Positions 9,244 through 18,250 of a DNA stretch of 64,000 nt are shown one piece after another. Under the pieces are notes generated by a model, which saw nothing but the letters and a program-made list of their open reading frames with translations, was not told the DNA's origin and did not search any database. Location: the NCBI RefSeq assembly GCF_000948415.1, contig NZ_JYII01000015.1, positions 62,001-126,000 on the forward strand. Direction: 5' to 3'. Numbering within the stretch: the first letter of the stretch is position 1; every line of letters starts with the position of its first letter. Origin of the DNA: Thalassospira sp. HJ. GTDB taxonomy: Bacteria > Pseudomonadota > Alphaproteobacteria > Rhodospirillales > Thalassospiraceae. The translations under genes were made by a program, and so were the position numbers.

Positions 9244-9639
9244 GCGTCAAAGACGCCAGAGGTGAGGTCAGCATATCATCCTCCAACACCACACCAGTAA
9301 GTTCTAAATAGTGCTATTTCGGGTTCTGTTGCTATTCATTTTGGGCGCGTTGATAGTGAAGAAGTGTAAGCCATAGGCTCACTTCTTCACTATCAACGTG
9401 CAATTATTCTATCCAATTCGTGTTGCCTTTTAAATTTTCCCAAATTGTTGCGTTGAACTATATGCTCTAACCTTTGAAATATCAAAAAATGCTCTCGATT
9501 TAAGTGAGGACCTGACCATGGAGCAGGCATTTTACCCTGTTGCTGGGTTGATTTGTAAACCGAGACAAAGTGGCACGCCTTTGGTCCCAATAATAATAGA
9601 TACGACACTTAAATGCGCATATTTGGAGGTCTCAAAGAA
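9244..9639. other. 396-bp intergenic junction between housekeeping operon and sugar island
   Basis: The stretch is visibly more AT-rich than its flanks. It contains the long perfect inverted repeat at 9348-9398 and no convincing gene. The two short open frames that cross it have no recognisable domain, and one runs antisense into the 3' end of the amidohydrolase gene. It marks the border between a conserved core operon and the accessory catabolic island. Confidence 0.6.
9348..9398. repeat. Long perfect inverted repeat (19-bp arms)
   Basis: The arms 9348-9366 and 9380-9398 are perfect reverse complements. Inside them, AGCC/GGCT pair again around an ATA loop, leaving a two-base bulge on one side. 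At the outer edge, three further bases pair if one G-U is allowed, so the RNA stem would be about 22 bp before the bulge. No T-tract follows on either strand, so it is not a standard Rho-independent terminator. Confidence 0.85.
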
Positions 9640-10470
9640 CTATAGGGACCAAATTCGCTTTGCGTTCTCTGACGCGAAAGCAGCCCTTTCCGAGGTTGAT
9701 GTCCCTTCGATCAGTGCTTGAGTTGTTGCCATCCATTGATCAAGCGATGAATTCAGCGTGCATACCGGGCTGTCAGACCCCCACACAACACGGTTCCATC
9801 CGAAACACTCTATAATATGCTCGAAGTAAGGGCGTAGGGTGTCAATCGTCCAGTCTGGCTTAGCATAGGCAGAGATACCAGAGATCTTCACATTCACGTT
9901 TGGACGTTCCGATAGTGTCGTAATTGAGCGCTCCCAATCATCAAAGCCATCTCCTGCGATGTCTGGAACGCCACAATGATCCAGTACAAAAACGGTATCC
10001 GGGCAGGCATCAACGAGTTCACATGCCAAAGGAATCTGACGTTGTAGAACGCAGATATCGAATGGCAACCCCATGTTGCCAATCTTGCGCACATTTTCCC
10101 GGAACAAGTTGCTTTGTGACAACTCGTCCGGAACAACATGCAATACGCGCCGAATGCCTTTCACAATCGCAAGATCAAGGCGTTCAAGAAACGTTTCGCA
10201 ATCCTTCGATTCCGGTCTAGCCGAGGAAACCGCGCCTAGCAGCAAACTGTTCGGCTTGGCCATAAGTTCACCAATGAACGCGTTTTCAGTTGCAATATCA
10301 TTTGGTGCACAGTCCACTTCCATGTGGAGCACACCTTGTATGCCAATGCGTTTGGCTGTTGTTTCATAGTTCTCAAACGTCCAGTCGCGATCCAGTGCAG
10401 GTACGTCTTTAAGCCAGGGGTAGGTAATCCGGTCGCGGGCAACAAGGTGCAAATGTGTGTCGATGAACAT
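9640..10470 (-). CDS. Amidohydrolase-family (COG3618-type) sugar lactonase candidate
   Basis: A 276-residue TIM-barrel metal-dependent hydrolase of the amidohydrolase superfamily. It starts with the metal-binding FIDTHLHLV and shows VLDHCGVPDI, VNVKISGIS and the terminal-Asp motif VVWGSDSPVCTL. The COG3618 group includes L-fuconolactonase and other sugar-lactone hydrolases. That fits the divergently transcribed sugar catabolic operon, where it would open the lactone made by the dehydrogenase. Specificity cannot be read from sequence. It is 235 bp from, and divergent to, the binding-protein gene. Confidence 0.8.
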   Translation of the reverse strand: MFIDTHLHLVARDRITYPWLKDVPALDRDWTFENYETTAKRIGIQGVLHMEVDCAPNDIATENAFIGELMAKPNSLLLGAVSSARPESKDCETFLERLDLAIVKGIRRVLHVVPDELSQSNLFRENVRKIGNMGLPFDICVLQRQIPLACELVDACPDTVFVLDHCGVPDIAGDGFDDWERSITTLSERPNVNVKISGISAYAKPDWTIDTLRPYFEHIIECFGWNRVVWGSDSPVCTLNSSLDQWMATTQALIEGTSTSERAAFASENAKRIWSL

Positions 10471-10584
10471 GACGTTTCCTTATTTCGCTGAACATTCTTC
10501 GAAACGCCCGAGGTGAACGTGCGGAGCAATGTCATAGCAATCTTAGGTTTTTTCAGCATTAAGGCGATTTCTTATGGAGTTCAC

Positions 10585-10615
10585 CTTGACTCACCATAGA
10601 AGTCAAGTTTACATA
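10585..10615 (+). promoter_or_regulatory. Candidate promoter with overlapping dyad, sugar operon
   Basis: A -35-like TTGACT (10586-10591) lies 18 bp from a -10-like TACATA (10610-10615), ahead of the strong ribosome site AGGGAGGA of the binding-protein gene. The -35 is the left half of a dyad: CTTGACT (10585-10591) and AGTCAAG (10601-10607), separated by 9 bp. A regulator bound there would occlude the promoter. Confidence 0.45.
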
Positions 10616-10705
10616 TAAAACAATCTTCCGAATATGAAAGTCTCGTCAAAAATGACCTCGGAAGTGAAACTCGGTCCAGAAAACCGTTTCCTAGGGAGGA
10701 ATACA

Positions 10706-12031
10706 ATGAAAACGTTATTATGCGGTGCATCCCGTGCCGCGATTGCAACGGCATCAATTGCCGCAGCGGTTTGCGCATTCGGCCCGGCGCAGGCGGCTGA
10801 GTTTGATGGTGTTACAATCGAAGCCAAGTTGATCGGTGGCCAGCAATACGAAGCACTGTATGCCCGCATTCCGGAATGGGAAGCGGCAACCGGTGCAAGA
10901 GTCAATGTCATCTCGATAAAGAACCATTTCGAGCTGGACAAGGAGTTCAAATCCGACATCGCAGCTGGAACGACCAGTTGGTGTGTTGGTTCGAACCACT
11001 CATCCTTTGCGTCGCAATATCCAACCCTGTACACGGATTTGTCCGACTTGATCGCAGAAGATGTGGTTGCGGAATTCGTCCAGGCCAATATCAAAGCGGC
11101 AACTTTTGACGGCAAACTCGTGATGTTGCCACGTGCGCAGTTCGATGTATCGGCCCTTTACTATCAGAAAGATATTTACGAAGACGCAGAGAAGGCAAAA
11201 GCCTTCGAAGCCAAGTTCGGATATCCGTTCGCGGTGCCGGAAACCTGGACCGAAGTCAAAGATCAGGCGATATTCTTTGCAGATCCGCCAAACTTCTATG
11301 GCACCCAGTATGCCGGGAAGGACGAGGCGATTGTCGGTCGCTATTACGAAATGGTCGTCGCTGAAGGTGGCAAACTGTTTAACGACGATTTCTCGCCGGC
11401 CTTCAATTCCGAAGAAGGCAAGCGCGCTCTTCAGTGGTTTGTTGACCTTTATAATGCCAAAGCCGTTCCCGCCGGTACGACCAATTATCTTTGGGATGAC
11501 CTCGGAAATGGCTTCGCGTCAGGCACTATTGCCTTAAACCTGGACTGGCCGGGCTGGGCCGGTTTCTTTAACGATCCGGCAGCATCGATAGTTGCAGGCA
11601 ACGTTGGTGTTGCACCGGCACCGAAAGGTTCCGCAGGTGTTCGTACCGGTTGGTCCGGTTTCCATGGCTTTTCCGTCACGCAGGATTGCGAGAACAAAGA
11701 AGCGGCAGCATCATTGGTCGACTTCCTGACTAACGAAGAAAGCCAGAAGGTTGAAAGCGCAGCAGGCCCATTGCCAAGCCGGACTGCCGTTTGGGATTAT
11801 GTCTCGGAGCAGGCAAAGGATGATCCGTATCGTAGCGAAGTTCTTGCTGCGTTCAAGGAGACTGCTGCCACTGCCTTTGCAGTCCCGCCAACTCCGTTTT
11901 GGATCGAAGCCACCAACCTGATTTATCCAGAACTTCAGGCCGCTATTTTGGCTGACAAGACGGTCGATGAAGCACTTCAAGATGCTTCAGATGCTGTTAA
12001 CGACCTAATGCTGGAAGAGGGCGTCTATTAA
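10706..12031 (+). CDS. Carbohydrate ABC transporter, solute-binding protein (CUT1)
   Basis: Predicted periplasmic sugar-binding protein of 441 residues, with a signal peptide ending near GPAQA|AEFDG. It shows the family-1 extracellular solute-binding layout: ligand-contacting SFASQYPTLYTDLSDLI, FADPPNFYGTQYAGKDE and a late GWSGFHGFSVTQDC segment. An upstream in-frame ATG at 10634 gives a longer product, but AGGGAGGA (10693-10700) sits 5 bases ahead of the ATG at 10706 and the shorter form has the proper signal peptide. It is the first gene of an operon with two permeases and an ATPase. Confidence 0.93.
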   Translation: MKTLLCGASRAAIATASIAAAVCAFGPAQAAEFDGVTIEAKLIGGQQYEALYARIPEWEAATGARVNVISIKNHFELDKEFKSDIAAGTTSWCVGSNHSSFASQYPTLYTDLSDLIAEDVVAEFVQANIKAATFDGKLVMLPRAQFDVSALYYQKDIYEDAEKAKAFEAKFGYPFAVPETWTEVKDQAIFFADPPNFYGTQYAGKDEAIVGRYYEMVVAEGGKLFNDDFSPAFNSEEGKRALQWFVDLYNAKAVPAGTTNYLWDDLGNGFASGTIALNLDWPGWAGFFNDPAASIVAGNVGVAPAPKGSAGVRTGWSGFHGFSVTQDCENKEAAASLVDFLTNEESQKVESAAGPLPSRTAVWDYVSEQAKDDPYRSEVLAAFKETAATAFAVPPTPFWIEATNLIYPELQAAILADKTVDEALQDASDAVNDLMLEEGVY

Positions 12032-12141
12032 GACATCCTGAAATCTGGGTGGTGTGATCCATGGGATTGCACCATCCCACTTCACCAATAATCAGACTGA
12101 AATGCATGGAGTTGTTCCATGCCGATCCACGGGACATTCTG

Positions 12142-13038
12142 ATGAAGCGTTTAAAGCTCCCGCCATGGTTGGTTCTTTTGATGCCAGCCATCATTATTCT
12201 ATCGGCTGTTGTGCTGATACCACTGCTTTTGTCACTGTATTCAAGTTTCACATCCTATCGCCTGACCCGACCAGATAGCCTGTTTAACTGGATCGGGACG
12301 TTCAATTATGAAAAGGCCGTAACTGACGCCAAATTCTGGGCAGCATTTGGCCGGACGGTTTTGCTGTTGGCGGTTGCCTTGAATCTGGAAATGCTTTTGG
12401 GCCTTAGTCTGGCATTGATGATTTCAAAGGTCACACGTGGTCAACGCGCACTGCGCACCATGATGATGTTCCCGATGATGTTCTCGCCGATCCTGGTAGG
12501 CTTTCAGTTCAAGTTCATCTTTAATGACAATGTCGGCTTGGTAAACAATGCCTTGCAGTCGCTTGGCGTTACGGACACCGCCATTCCCTGGCTGGTCGAT
12601 GGCAAGCTTGCGATGTTTTCAATCATTTTTGCCGAAGTCTGGACCTCTACATCGGTGTTCGGGATTCTCATTTTGGCCGGGCTTTATGCCATTCCGCGTG
12701 ATCCGTTGGAAGCCGCCAAAGTCGATGGTTGCACGCCGTTCCAGTCGTTCCGTTTTGTAACGCTGCCATTTCTGATGCCGTTCATATACATCGCAATGGC
12801 CATCCGGTCACTGGATGTCGCACGTGCCTACGACATTGTGCAGATCATGACCAATGGTGGACCTGCGCGGCGCACCGAACTGCTTTGGACGCTGATTGGT
12901 CGAACTGGTTATGTCGATGCGCGCATGGGCTATGCCAACGCGATGGGATATGTCTCAATCTTTCTGGCGATCTTCTTCACCATCTATTTCTTTAAAAAAC
13001 TGCAAAGCGCTCGCAAAGAGCTCGGAATGGGGGTGTAA
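12142..13038 (+). CDS. Carbohydrate ABC transporter permease 1 (MalF/UgpA type)
   Basis: Inner-membrane subunit of the sugar importer. From ATG 12142 (with GGGAC upstream) it is 298 residues with about six transmembrane segments. The EAA loop is visible as EAAKVDGCTPFQSFRFVTLPFL, where the protein contacts the ATPase. An in-frame ATG at 12061, close after the binding-protein stop, would add 27 polar residues and cannot be excluded. The conserved downstream region RAYDIVQIMTNGGPARRTELL is typical of the MalF-like group. Confidence 0.92.
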   Translation: MKRLKLPPWLVLLMPAIIILSAVVLIPLLLSLYSSFTSYRLTRPDSLFNWIGTFNYEKAVTDAKFWAAFGRTVLLLAVALNLEMLLGLSLALMISKVTRGQRALRTMMMFPMMFSPILVGFQFKFIFNDNVGLVNNALQSLGVTDTAIPWLVDGKLAMFSIIFAEVWTSTSVFGILILAGLYAIPRDPLEAAKVDGCTPFQSFRFVTLPFLMPFIYIAMAIRSLDVARAYDIVQIMTNGGPARRTELLWTLIGRTGYVDARMGYANAMGYVSIFLAIFFTIYFFKKLQSARKELGMGV

Positions 13039-13041
13039 GTC

Positions 13042-13908
13042 ATGGCTAGCAAAATCAATCATCGCGCACGCCATGTTGCCCTAAAATGGTCGCACACTGC
13101 TGGCCTTTTCTGCGCCATGATGGTGCTGTGTGTTCCGGGGCTCTGGATCGTACTGAACTCGTTCCGTCCAACCGTGGAGATCATGGCAAAACCGCCGGTC
13201 TGGATCCCCAACAATCTTAATCTTGATCATTACCGGGCCATGTTTGGCGGGATTGGCGAGGGCAGCGTGCCTGTGCTGACCTATTTCACCAACTCGTTGA
13301 TCATATCGGTGACCTCAACAGTGATTGCCATCCTGGTCGGTATGGCAGGCGGATATGCATTTGCGCGATACAAGTTCAAATTCAAGGGCGGCATTTTTGT
13401 TGGCCTGATGGTGACCCGTGCTGTGCCGGGCGTTGCACTTTCTCTGCCATTGTTCATCCTGTTCGCCCGTATCGGCATCATTGATACCCATATCGGGATG
13501 ATCCTTGCCTACGTGGCCCTGAATGTACCGTTCACGGTTTGGTTGATCGACGGATTCTTCCGCCAGGTTCCACCGGAACTGGCCGAAGCCGCTGAAATTG
13601 ATGGTTGTACCCGTTGGCAGGCCTTTTGGCGGGTTGAGTTCCCCGTGGCCCGTTCCGGGATCGCATCGGCTGGTATCTTTGCCTTCCTGACATCATGGAA
13701 TGAATATGCGTTGGCGGCGCAGTTAACCCGTTCAACGACATCTAAAACCATGCCCGTCGGGCTTCTCGATTTCACGTCTCAATTCACCCTGAATTGGGGT
13801 GGGATGTGTGCGCTTGCGGTTTTGATGATTATTCCCGCGCTTATCCTCACATTCCTCGTGCAGAAACACCTCATTGCCGGCCTTACTTTTGGCGGCGTGA
13901 AAGGATAA
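13042..13908 (+). CDS. Carbohydrate ABC transporter permease 2 (MalG/UgpE type)
   Basis: Second inner-membrane permease, 288 residues with about six transmembrane segments. The motif EAAEIDGCTRWQAFWRVEFP (EAA loop) is the ATPase contact. The segment LNSFRPTVEIMAKPPVWIPNN near the N-terminus is the usual periplasmic loop of MalG-type subunits. The gene begins 3 bp after permease 1, behind GGAATGGGGG, and is followed 4 bp later by the ATPase gene. Confidence 0.93.
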   Translation: MASKINHRARHVALKWSHTAGLFCAMMVLCVPGLWIVLNSFRPTVEIMAKPPVWIPNNLNLDHYRAMFGGIGEGSVPVLTYFTNSLIISVTSTVIAILVGMAGGYAFARYKFKFKGGIFVGLMVTRAVPGVALSLPLFILFARIGIIDTHIGMILAYVALNVPFTVWLIDGFFRQVPPELAEAAEIDGCTRWQAFWRVEFPVARSGIASAGIFAFLTSWNEYALAAQLTRSTTSKTMPVGLLDFTSQFTLNWGGMCALAVLMIIPALILTFLVQKHLIAGLTFGGVKG

Positions 13909-13912
13909 TAAA

Positions 13913-14998
13913 ATGGCTCAGGTCCATCTTCGCGACGTCGTCAAAAAATACGGCACGCTTGAAGTTGTTCACTCTATCAATCTCGACATTGCCGACGGCG
14001 AATTTGTTGTTCTTGTTGGTCCGTCCGGATGTGGTAAATCCACAACGCTGCGCATGGTTGCCGGCCTTGAAGGGATTTCAGGCGGCGAGGTTGCTATTGG
14101 CGATCAGGTTGTAAATGATTTGCCGCCGCGTGAACGAAACATCTCCATGGTGTTCCAGAACTACGCGCTTTATCCACATATGACGGTCCGAGAAAATCTT
14201 GGTTTCTCGCTGAAAATCGCCAAATATTCTCAACCGGATATCGACAAGTCAGTGGATGAAGCGGCCCAGATATTGTCCCTGACACCACTGCTGGATCGCA
14301 AGCCTGGTGCATTGTCTGGCGGCCAACGTCAGCGCGTCGCAATGGGGCGCGCGATTGTACGTCATCCCGAAGTATTTCTGTTTGATGAACCGCTTTCCAA
14401 CCTTGATGCCAAACTGCGCACCCAGATGCGTGTCGAGATCAAGAAACTTCATCAGAAACTGAAATCGACAATCATCTATGTCACGCATGACCAGGTTGAA
14501 GCCATGACCTTGGCTGACCGCATCGTGATCATGCGTGACGGCCATATCGAGCAGGTTGGTACACCTCTTGAAGTCTTTGAAAACCCGGTAAATACCTTTG
14601 TCGGGACGTTTATTGGCTCTCCGCCAATGAACTTGTTGGACGGCGTCATCAAAGATGATGCGATCACATTCCAAGACGGCAGTAGTCTGCCCATCCCCCC
14701 CGGATATGATCTTCAGGAAGGTCAGGCAGTAACCTTTGGGGTGCGTGCAGACAACATCATGCCGGTCGGCCACGCCTTACCAAGTGGTGATCACATGGCC
14801 GAGGTCGAGATGACTGTTGATCTGACAGAGCCGCTCGGCACGGAAACTCTTCTGTTTGCGGCACTCGCAGGTACAGAGGTCCAGGCTAAAATGCTTAATC
14901 CGCGCCCAGTTCAAAGTGGCGAGCGCATGATCTTCCAGGTCATGCTCGACAAATGTCACCTGTTTGACGCCGAAACTGGCGCGACGCTTCGGAAGTGA
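13913..14998 (+). CDS. ABC transporter ATP-binding protein (UgpC/MalK type)
   Basis: ATPase that powers the sugar importer. The 361-residue product contains Walker A GPSGCGKST, Q-loop VFQNYALYPHMT, signature LSGGQRQRVAMGRAIVRHP, Walker B VFLFDEPLSNLDA and H-loop VTHDQVEAM. It has the C-terminal TOBE/OB regulatory domain (about residues 235-361) of the MalK/UgpC group. Such ATPases can serve more than one CUT1 importer. Confidence 0.95.
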   Translation: MAQVHLRDVVKKYGTLEVVHSINLDIADGEFVVLVGPSGCGKSTTLRMVAGLEGISGGEVAIGDQVVNDLPPRERNISMVFQNYALYPHMTVRENLGFSLKIAKYSQPDIDKSVDEAAQILSLTPLLDRKPGALSGGQRQRVAMGRAIVRHPEVFLFDEPLSNLDAKLRTQMRVEIKKLHQKLKSTIIYVTHDQVEAMTLADRIVIMRDGHIEQVGTPLEVFENPVNTFVGTFIGSPPMNLLDGVIKDDAITFQDGSSLPIPPGYDLQEGQAVTFGVRADNIMPVGHALPSGDHMAEVEMTVDLTEPLGTETLLFAALAGTEVQAKMLNPRPVQSGERMIFQVMLDKCHLFDAETGATLRK

Positions 14999-15007
14999 GC
15001 TTGATCA

Positions 15008-16126
15008 ATGGCGCGCATTACTTCTGCACATGCCTTTATGGTCGATCTGGAACCGAAGGTCGTTCGCACTGATGCCATTCAGTCATTCAATTCACAGGAA
15101 ACGATTTTTGTTGTTTTGCGTGACGTGGATGGGGCTAATGGAACAGGGTACAGCTACACCATCGGCGATGGCGCCCCCGCAATCCTCTCGCTTTTAAAAG
15201 AAACGCTTCTGCCACGGTTGATGGGGCAGGATGCGGATCGGATTGAAGCAGTTTGGCGTGATTTGCTGTTCTGCTCGCACGCAACGGGTGTCGGGCCGAT
15301 CATGTCACTGGCACTGGCGGCAATTGACACTGCCCTTTGGGATATGCGCGGACGCAAGACTGGTTTGCCGCTTCACATTCTGGCCGGCGGGGCCAAATCA
15401 TCAGTTCCAATGTACACGACCGAGGGGGGATGGTTGCATCTATCCCCCAAGGACCTTGTCGATGACGCATTGGAGTCACGAAAAGCCGGTTTTCTTGGAT
15501 CCAAGGTAAAAATTGGAAAACCAACGGTCGCCCAAGATGCAGAGCGCCTCGAAGCCGTGCGCACCGCGCTGGGCGATGATTACGAAATCATGACAGATGC
15601 AAACCAGTCAATGACATCGGGAGAGGCCAAACGTCGTCTACCGATGCTCGAAAGGCTTAATATTGCATGGTTTGAGGAACCACTTCCGGCGGATGACATC
15701 GCCGGACATACCCGGCTTCAACGCCAGTCCCGTGTTCCGGTTGCAGTTGGCGAAAGCATGTATAGCCCCGGTCAGTTTGCCGATTATATTGCCCAAGATG
15801 CTTGTGAGATTGTACAAGCTGACGTCGCTCGCATCGGCGGGATTACGCCTTGGCTAAAAGTCGCTCACCTGGCCGAGGCGCATAACATTGCAATCTGTCC
15901 GCACTTCCTCATGGAACTGCATGTAAGCCTTGTCTGTGCCGTGCCCAACGCGCCATGGCTTGAATATATCCCACAACTTGAAGATATCGCAGCCCCGATG
16001 GAACAGGACGGTGGCAATGCCATCGCACCGACGCAACCGGGCCTCGGGATCGAGTGGGATCACGATAAACTCACCTCACTAACGGTTGAGGGAAGCGCAT
16101 TTGAAATCATGGAGGCCAGCCAATGA
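15008..16126 (+). CDS. Enolase-superfamily acid-sugar dehydratase/cycloisomerase
   Basis: A 372-residue mandelate racemase/muconate lactonizing enzyme family member. The barrel shows the base pair KVKIG (KxK), metal ligands in MTDANQ, WFEEPL and VGESMY, and the histidine in CPHFLMELH, so a catalytically competent MR-subgroup enzyme is likely. Known relatives dehydrate aldonates or aldarates or isomerise lactones. In this operon, dehydration of an aldonate such as L-fuconate is plausible, but a second, unrelated dehydratase (positions 17936-19449) is present, so the division of labour is open. It overlaps the mutarotase gene by 4 bp. Confidence 0.85.
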   Translation: MARITSAHAFMVDLEPKVVRTDAIQSFNSQETIFVVLRDVDGANGTGYSYTIGDGAPAILSLLKETLLPRLMGQDADRIEAVWRDLLFCSHATGVGPIMSLALAAIDTALWDMRGRKTGLPLHILAGGAKSSVPMYTTEGGWLHLSPKDLVDDALESRKAGFLGSKVKIGKPTVAQDAERLEAVRTALGDDYEIMTDANQSMTSGEAKRRLPMLERLNIAWFEEPLPADDIAGHTRLQRQSRVPVAVGESMYSPGQFADYIAQDACEIVQADVARIGGITPWLKVAHLAEAHNIAICPHFLMELHVSLVCAVPNAPWLEYIPQLEDIAAPMEQDGGNAIAPTQPGLGIEWDHDKLTSLTVEGSAFEIMEASQ

Positions 16127-16452
16127 CCCGTCATGGACAATTGATCGGCATAGGGGCCAATGCCATCGCCGAATACAAAGCATTGCATGCGGCGGTTTGG
16201 CCCGGGGTGCTCGCCAAGATTTCCCAATGTAATATCCGCAACTATTCGATCTTCCTCAAAGAGCCCGAAAACCTGCTTTTTGCCTATTTCGAATATGTCG
16301 GATCAGACTTTGAAACTGACATGGCGAAAATGGCAGCTGACCCGGAAACCCAGAAATGGTGGTCAGTTTGCATGCCCCTGCAGCGCCCTTTGGACAGCCG
16401 GGCAGAGGGTGAGTGGTGGTCGGAAATGCCGGAGGTATTCCATCATGACTGA
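16123..16452 (+). CDS. L-rhamnose mutarotase-like protein (COG3254)
   Basis: A 109-residue ferredoxin-like fold protein that would interconvert sugar anomers before oxidation. It has the family pattern AEYKALHAAVWPGVLAKI with His and Trp, the NYSIFLKEPENLLFAYFEY strand, and the terminal WW-M-P segment (KWWSVCMPLQRPL). It lies between the enolase-type enzyme and the dehydrogenase with 4- and 8-bp overlaps, so it is almost certainly cotranslated with them. Confidence 0.85.
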   Translation: MTRHGQLIGIGANAIAEYKALHAAVWPGVLAKISQCNIRNYSIFLKEPENLLFAYFEYVGSDFETDMAKMAADPETQKWWSVCMPLQRPLDSRAEGEWWSEMPEVFHHD

Positions 16453-17500
16453 GTTACGCCAAACTGTGGAGATGCCGCAAAAGGCAATACCGGTGGTCAT
16501 TTTTGGGGCCGGTTCAATTGTGACCGATGCCCATCTGCCCGCATACCGTGATCTGAATATTCCAGTCGTCGGCATCTATGATCCTGATCTTGAAAAGGCG
16601 CGAGACGTTGCGAAAAAATGGGGTGTCGCAAACTTTACAACGCTTGACGACGCCGCAAGTCAGGGATCAGTTGTGTTTGATCTGGCTGTGCCGCCCCAGG
16701 CAATCGCCGACCTGCTTGAAAAGCTGCCGGACGGTGCCGTTGCGATCATCCAGAAACCGCTCGGGTCCGATTTGACGGAGGCCGAGCGGATCATTTCCGT
16801 TTTGCGCCGGAAAAACATCAAGGCAGCGGTTAATTTTCAGCTTCGTTTTGCCCCGATGTCTCTTGCGCTAAAGGATGCGATCCGCAAGAGACAACTAGGA
16901 GAAATCGTTGATTTTGATGCGTGGCTGGCACTTCATACGCCATGGCATCTATGGGCATTTCTTACCAACTTACCGCGTGTCGAGATTCTTCTGCATTCCA
17001 TCCATTATCTGGACTTCGTGCGCGATTTGATGGGCAATCCGAACGGGGTTCACGCCCGCACGATAGGGCACCCGTCATCTACGGTTTCAAACACCCGCAG
17101 CGCGATCATGCTCGATTACGGTGAGACTGTCCGCTGTAATCTTTCAATCAACCATAACCACGCCTTTGGCCGCAGGTTCCAGGCTTGCGAATTCCGGATC
17201 TGCGGCACAAAAGGTGCCGCCTATATGAAGATGGGTGTCAATCTTGATTACCCGAAAGGCGAACCCGATGAGCTCTGGCTGAATACCGACGGAGAGTGGC
17301 GACAAATCGACCTCGTCGGTAACTGGTTCATTGCAGCATTCCGCGGACGTTTCGCACAGGTACAGCGCTTTGCTGCTGGTCTTGATGACGTACTCGAAGG
17401 ATCTGCTGAAGATGCGTGGCACACCATGGCACTGGTAGAGGCGGCTTACGAAAGCTCGGCCATACCAATGCACCCGATCAAGGAGGCTCCTGATGCTTGA
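16445..17500 (+). CDS. Gfo/Idh/MocA family sugar dehydrogenase
   Basis: Predicted NAD(P)-dependent oxidoreductase of 351 residues. An N-terminal Rossmann fold shows VVIFGAGSIVTDAHLPAYR, and IIQKPLGSDLTEAE corresponds to the EKP motif (Gln instead of Glu). The C-terminal substrate domain follows, with LHSIHYLDFVRDLMGNP. It probably oxidises the sugar at C1 to the lactone. The true start is the ATG at 16445 inside the previous gene; the longer upstream frame is spurious. It overlaps the MaoC gene by 8 bp. Confidence 0.85.
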   Translation: MTELRQTVEMPQKAIPVVIFGAGSIVTDAHLPAYRDLNIPVVGIYDPDLEKARDVAKKWGVANFTTLDDAASQGSVVFDLAVPPQAIADLLEKLPDGAVAIIQKPLGSDLTEAERIISVLRRKNIKAAVNFQLRFAPMSLALKDAIRKRQLGEIVDFDAWLALHTPWHLWAFLTNLPRVEILLHSIHYLDFVRDLMGNPNGVHARTIGHPSSTVSNTRSAIMLDYGETVRCNLSINHNHAFGRRFQACEFRICGTKGAAYMKMGVNLDYPKGEPDELWLNTDGEWRQIDLVGNWFIAAFRGRFAQVQRFAAGLDDVLEGSAEDAWHTMALVEAAYESSAIPMHPIKEAPDA

Positions 17501-17939
17501 GCAAATCAAATATTACGAAGACTATGAGATTGGTGAGGGGCGCAAGACGGTTGGCCGCACCATAACAGAGACCGACTTCGTGGTTCACGCAGGTCATTCC
17601 GGTGACTTTTTCCCACATCATCTTGATGAAGAATTCTGCAAGACACTGCCGTTCGGCAAACGTATTGCTCATGGCACGATGGTTTTCACGATTGGTGTCG
17701 GTCTCACAGCCACGATCATCAACCCGGTTGCTTTTTCTTACGGTTATGACCGGATGCGGTTCGTGAAACCGGTCTTTATCGGCGACACGATCACCTCAAA
17801 GGTTGAAATTATCGCCAAGGAGGTGATGGAAAAACGCCCCGGATACGGGCGGGTGACCGAACGCCTTAGCGTGACCAAGCAGACTGGGGAAACCGCGCTT
17901 GTTGCGGACCATATTTACATGGTGGAGATGAAGCCATGA
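17493..17939 (+). CDS. MaoC-like hot-dog dehydratase/hydratase
   Basis: A 148-residue hot-dog fold protein of the MaoC/hydratase-2 family. The hydratase motif is visible as HSGDFFPHHLDEEFCK followed by RIAHGTMVFTIGVGL, which holds the expected Asp and His residues. Characterised relatives hydrate enoyl-CoA thioesters. The reason for such an enzyme inside a sugar-acid operon is unclear; a class III CoA-transferase is encoded nearby at 21140-22273, which raises the possibility of a CoA-ester branch. It overlaps both neighbours (8 bp and 4 bp). Confidence 0.82.
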   Translation: MLEQIKYYEDYEIGEGRKTVGRTITETDFVVHAGHSGDFFPHHLDEEFCKTLPFGKRIAHGTMVFTIGVGLTATIINPVAFSYGYDRMRFVKPVFIGDTITSKVEIIAKEVMEKRPGYGRVTERLSVTKQTGETALVADHIYMVEMKP

Positions 17940-18250
17940 CGAACCCGTTCCTGCATCTGCATCCCGAAGACAATGTGCTTGTTGCGCGAGCCACAGCCTT
18001 AGCCGGAACAGAAGTCCGTCTGCAGAAAATCACTGCAACGCTTGGTCAGTCTATCCCGCTTGCCCACAAGATTGCCTATCGCGACATCGAAGCCGGTGAA
18101 CACATCCTGAAATACGGGATGCCCATTGGCATCGCAACCGAAAACATCGCGGCCGGTACGCATGTGCATATTCACAATATTCGCTCGGCATATACACCGA
18201 CGCATGCCCTTCAGGACGCGAACGGTCAAAGCCCGGAGACGTCAAAATGA
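17936..18250 (+). CDS. UxaA/SuyA-type SAF-domain subunit
   Basis: A 104-residue SAF-domain protein equivalent to the N-terminal part of altronate dehydratase (UxaA), or to the small subunit of the (2R)-sulfolactate sulfo-lyase type of split enzyme. The segment IPLAHKIAYRDIEAGEHILKY and IGIATENIAAGTHVHIHNI is characteristic. It overlaps the large subunit gene by 4 bp, so the two are made together as a two-subunit dehydratase. Confidence 0.85.
   Translation: MTNPFLHLHPEDNVLVARATALAGTEVRLQKITATLGQSIPLAHKIAYRDIEAGEHILKYGMPIGIATENIAAGTHVHIHNIRSAYTPTHALQDANGQSPETSK

Noticed and set aside
9393-9721. Two small open frames (9393-9608 minus, 67-71 residues; 9518-9721 plus)
   Set aside because: No recognisable domain, no good ribosome site, and the plus frame runs antisense into the conserved end of the amidohydrolase gene.
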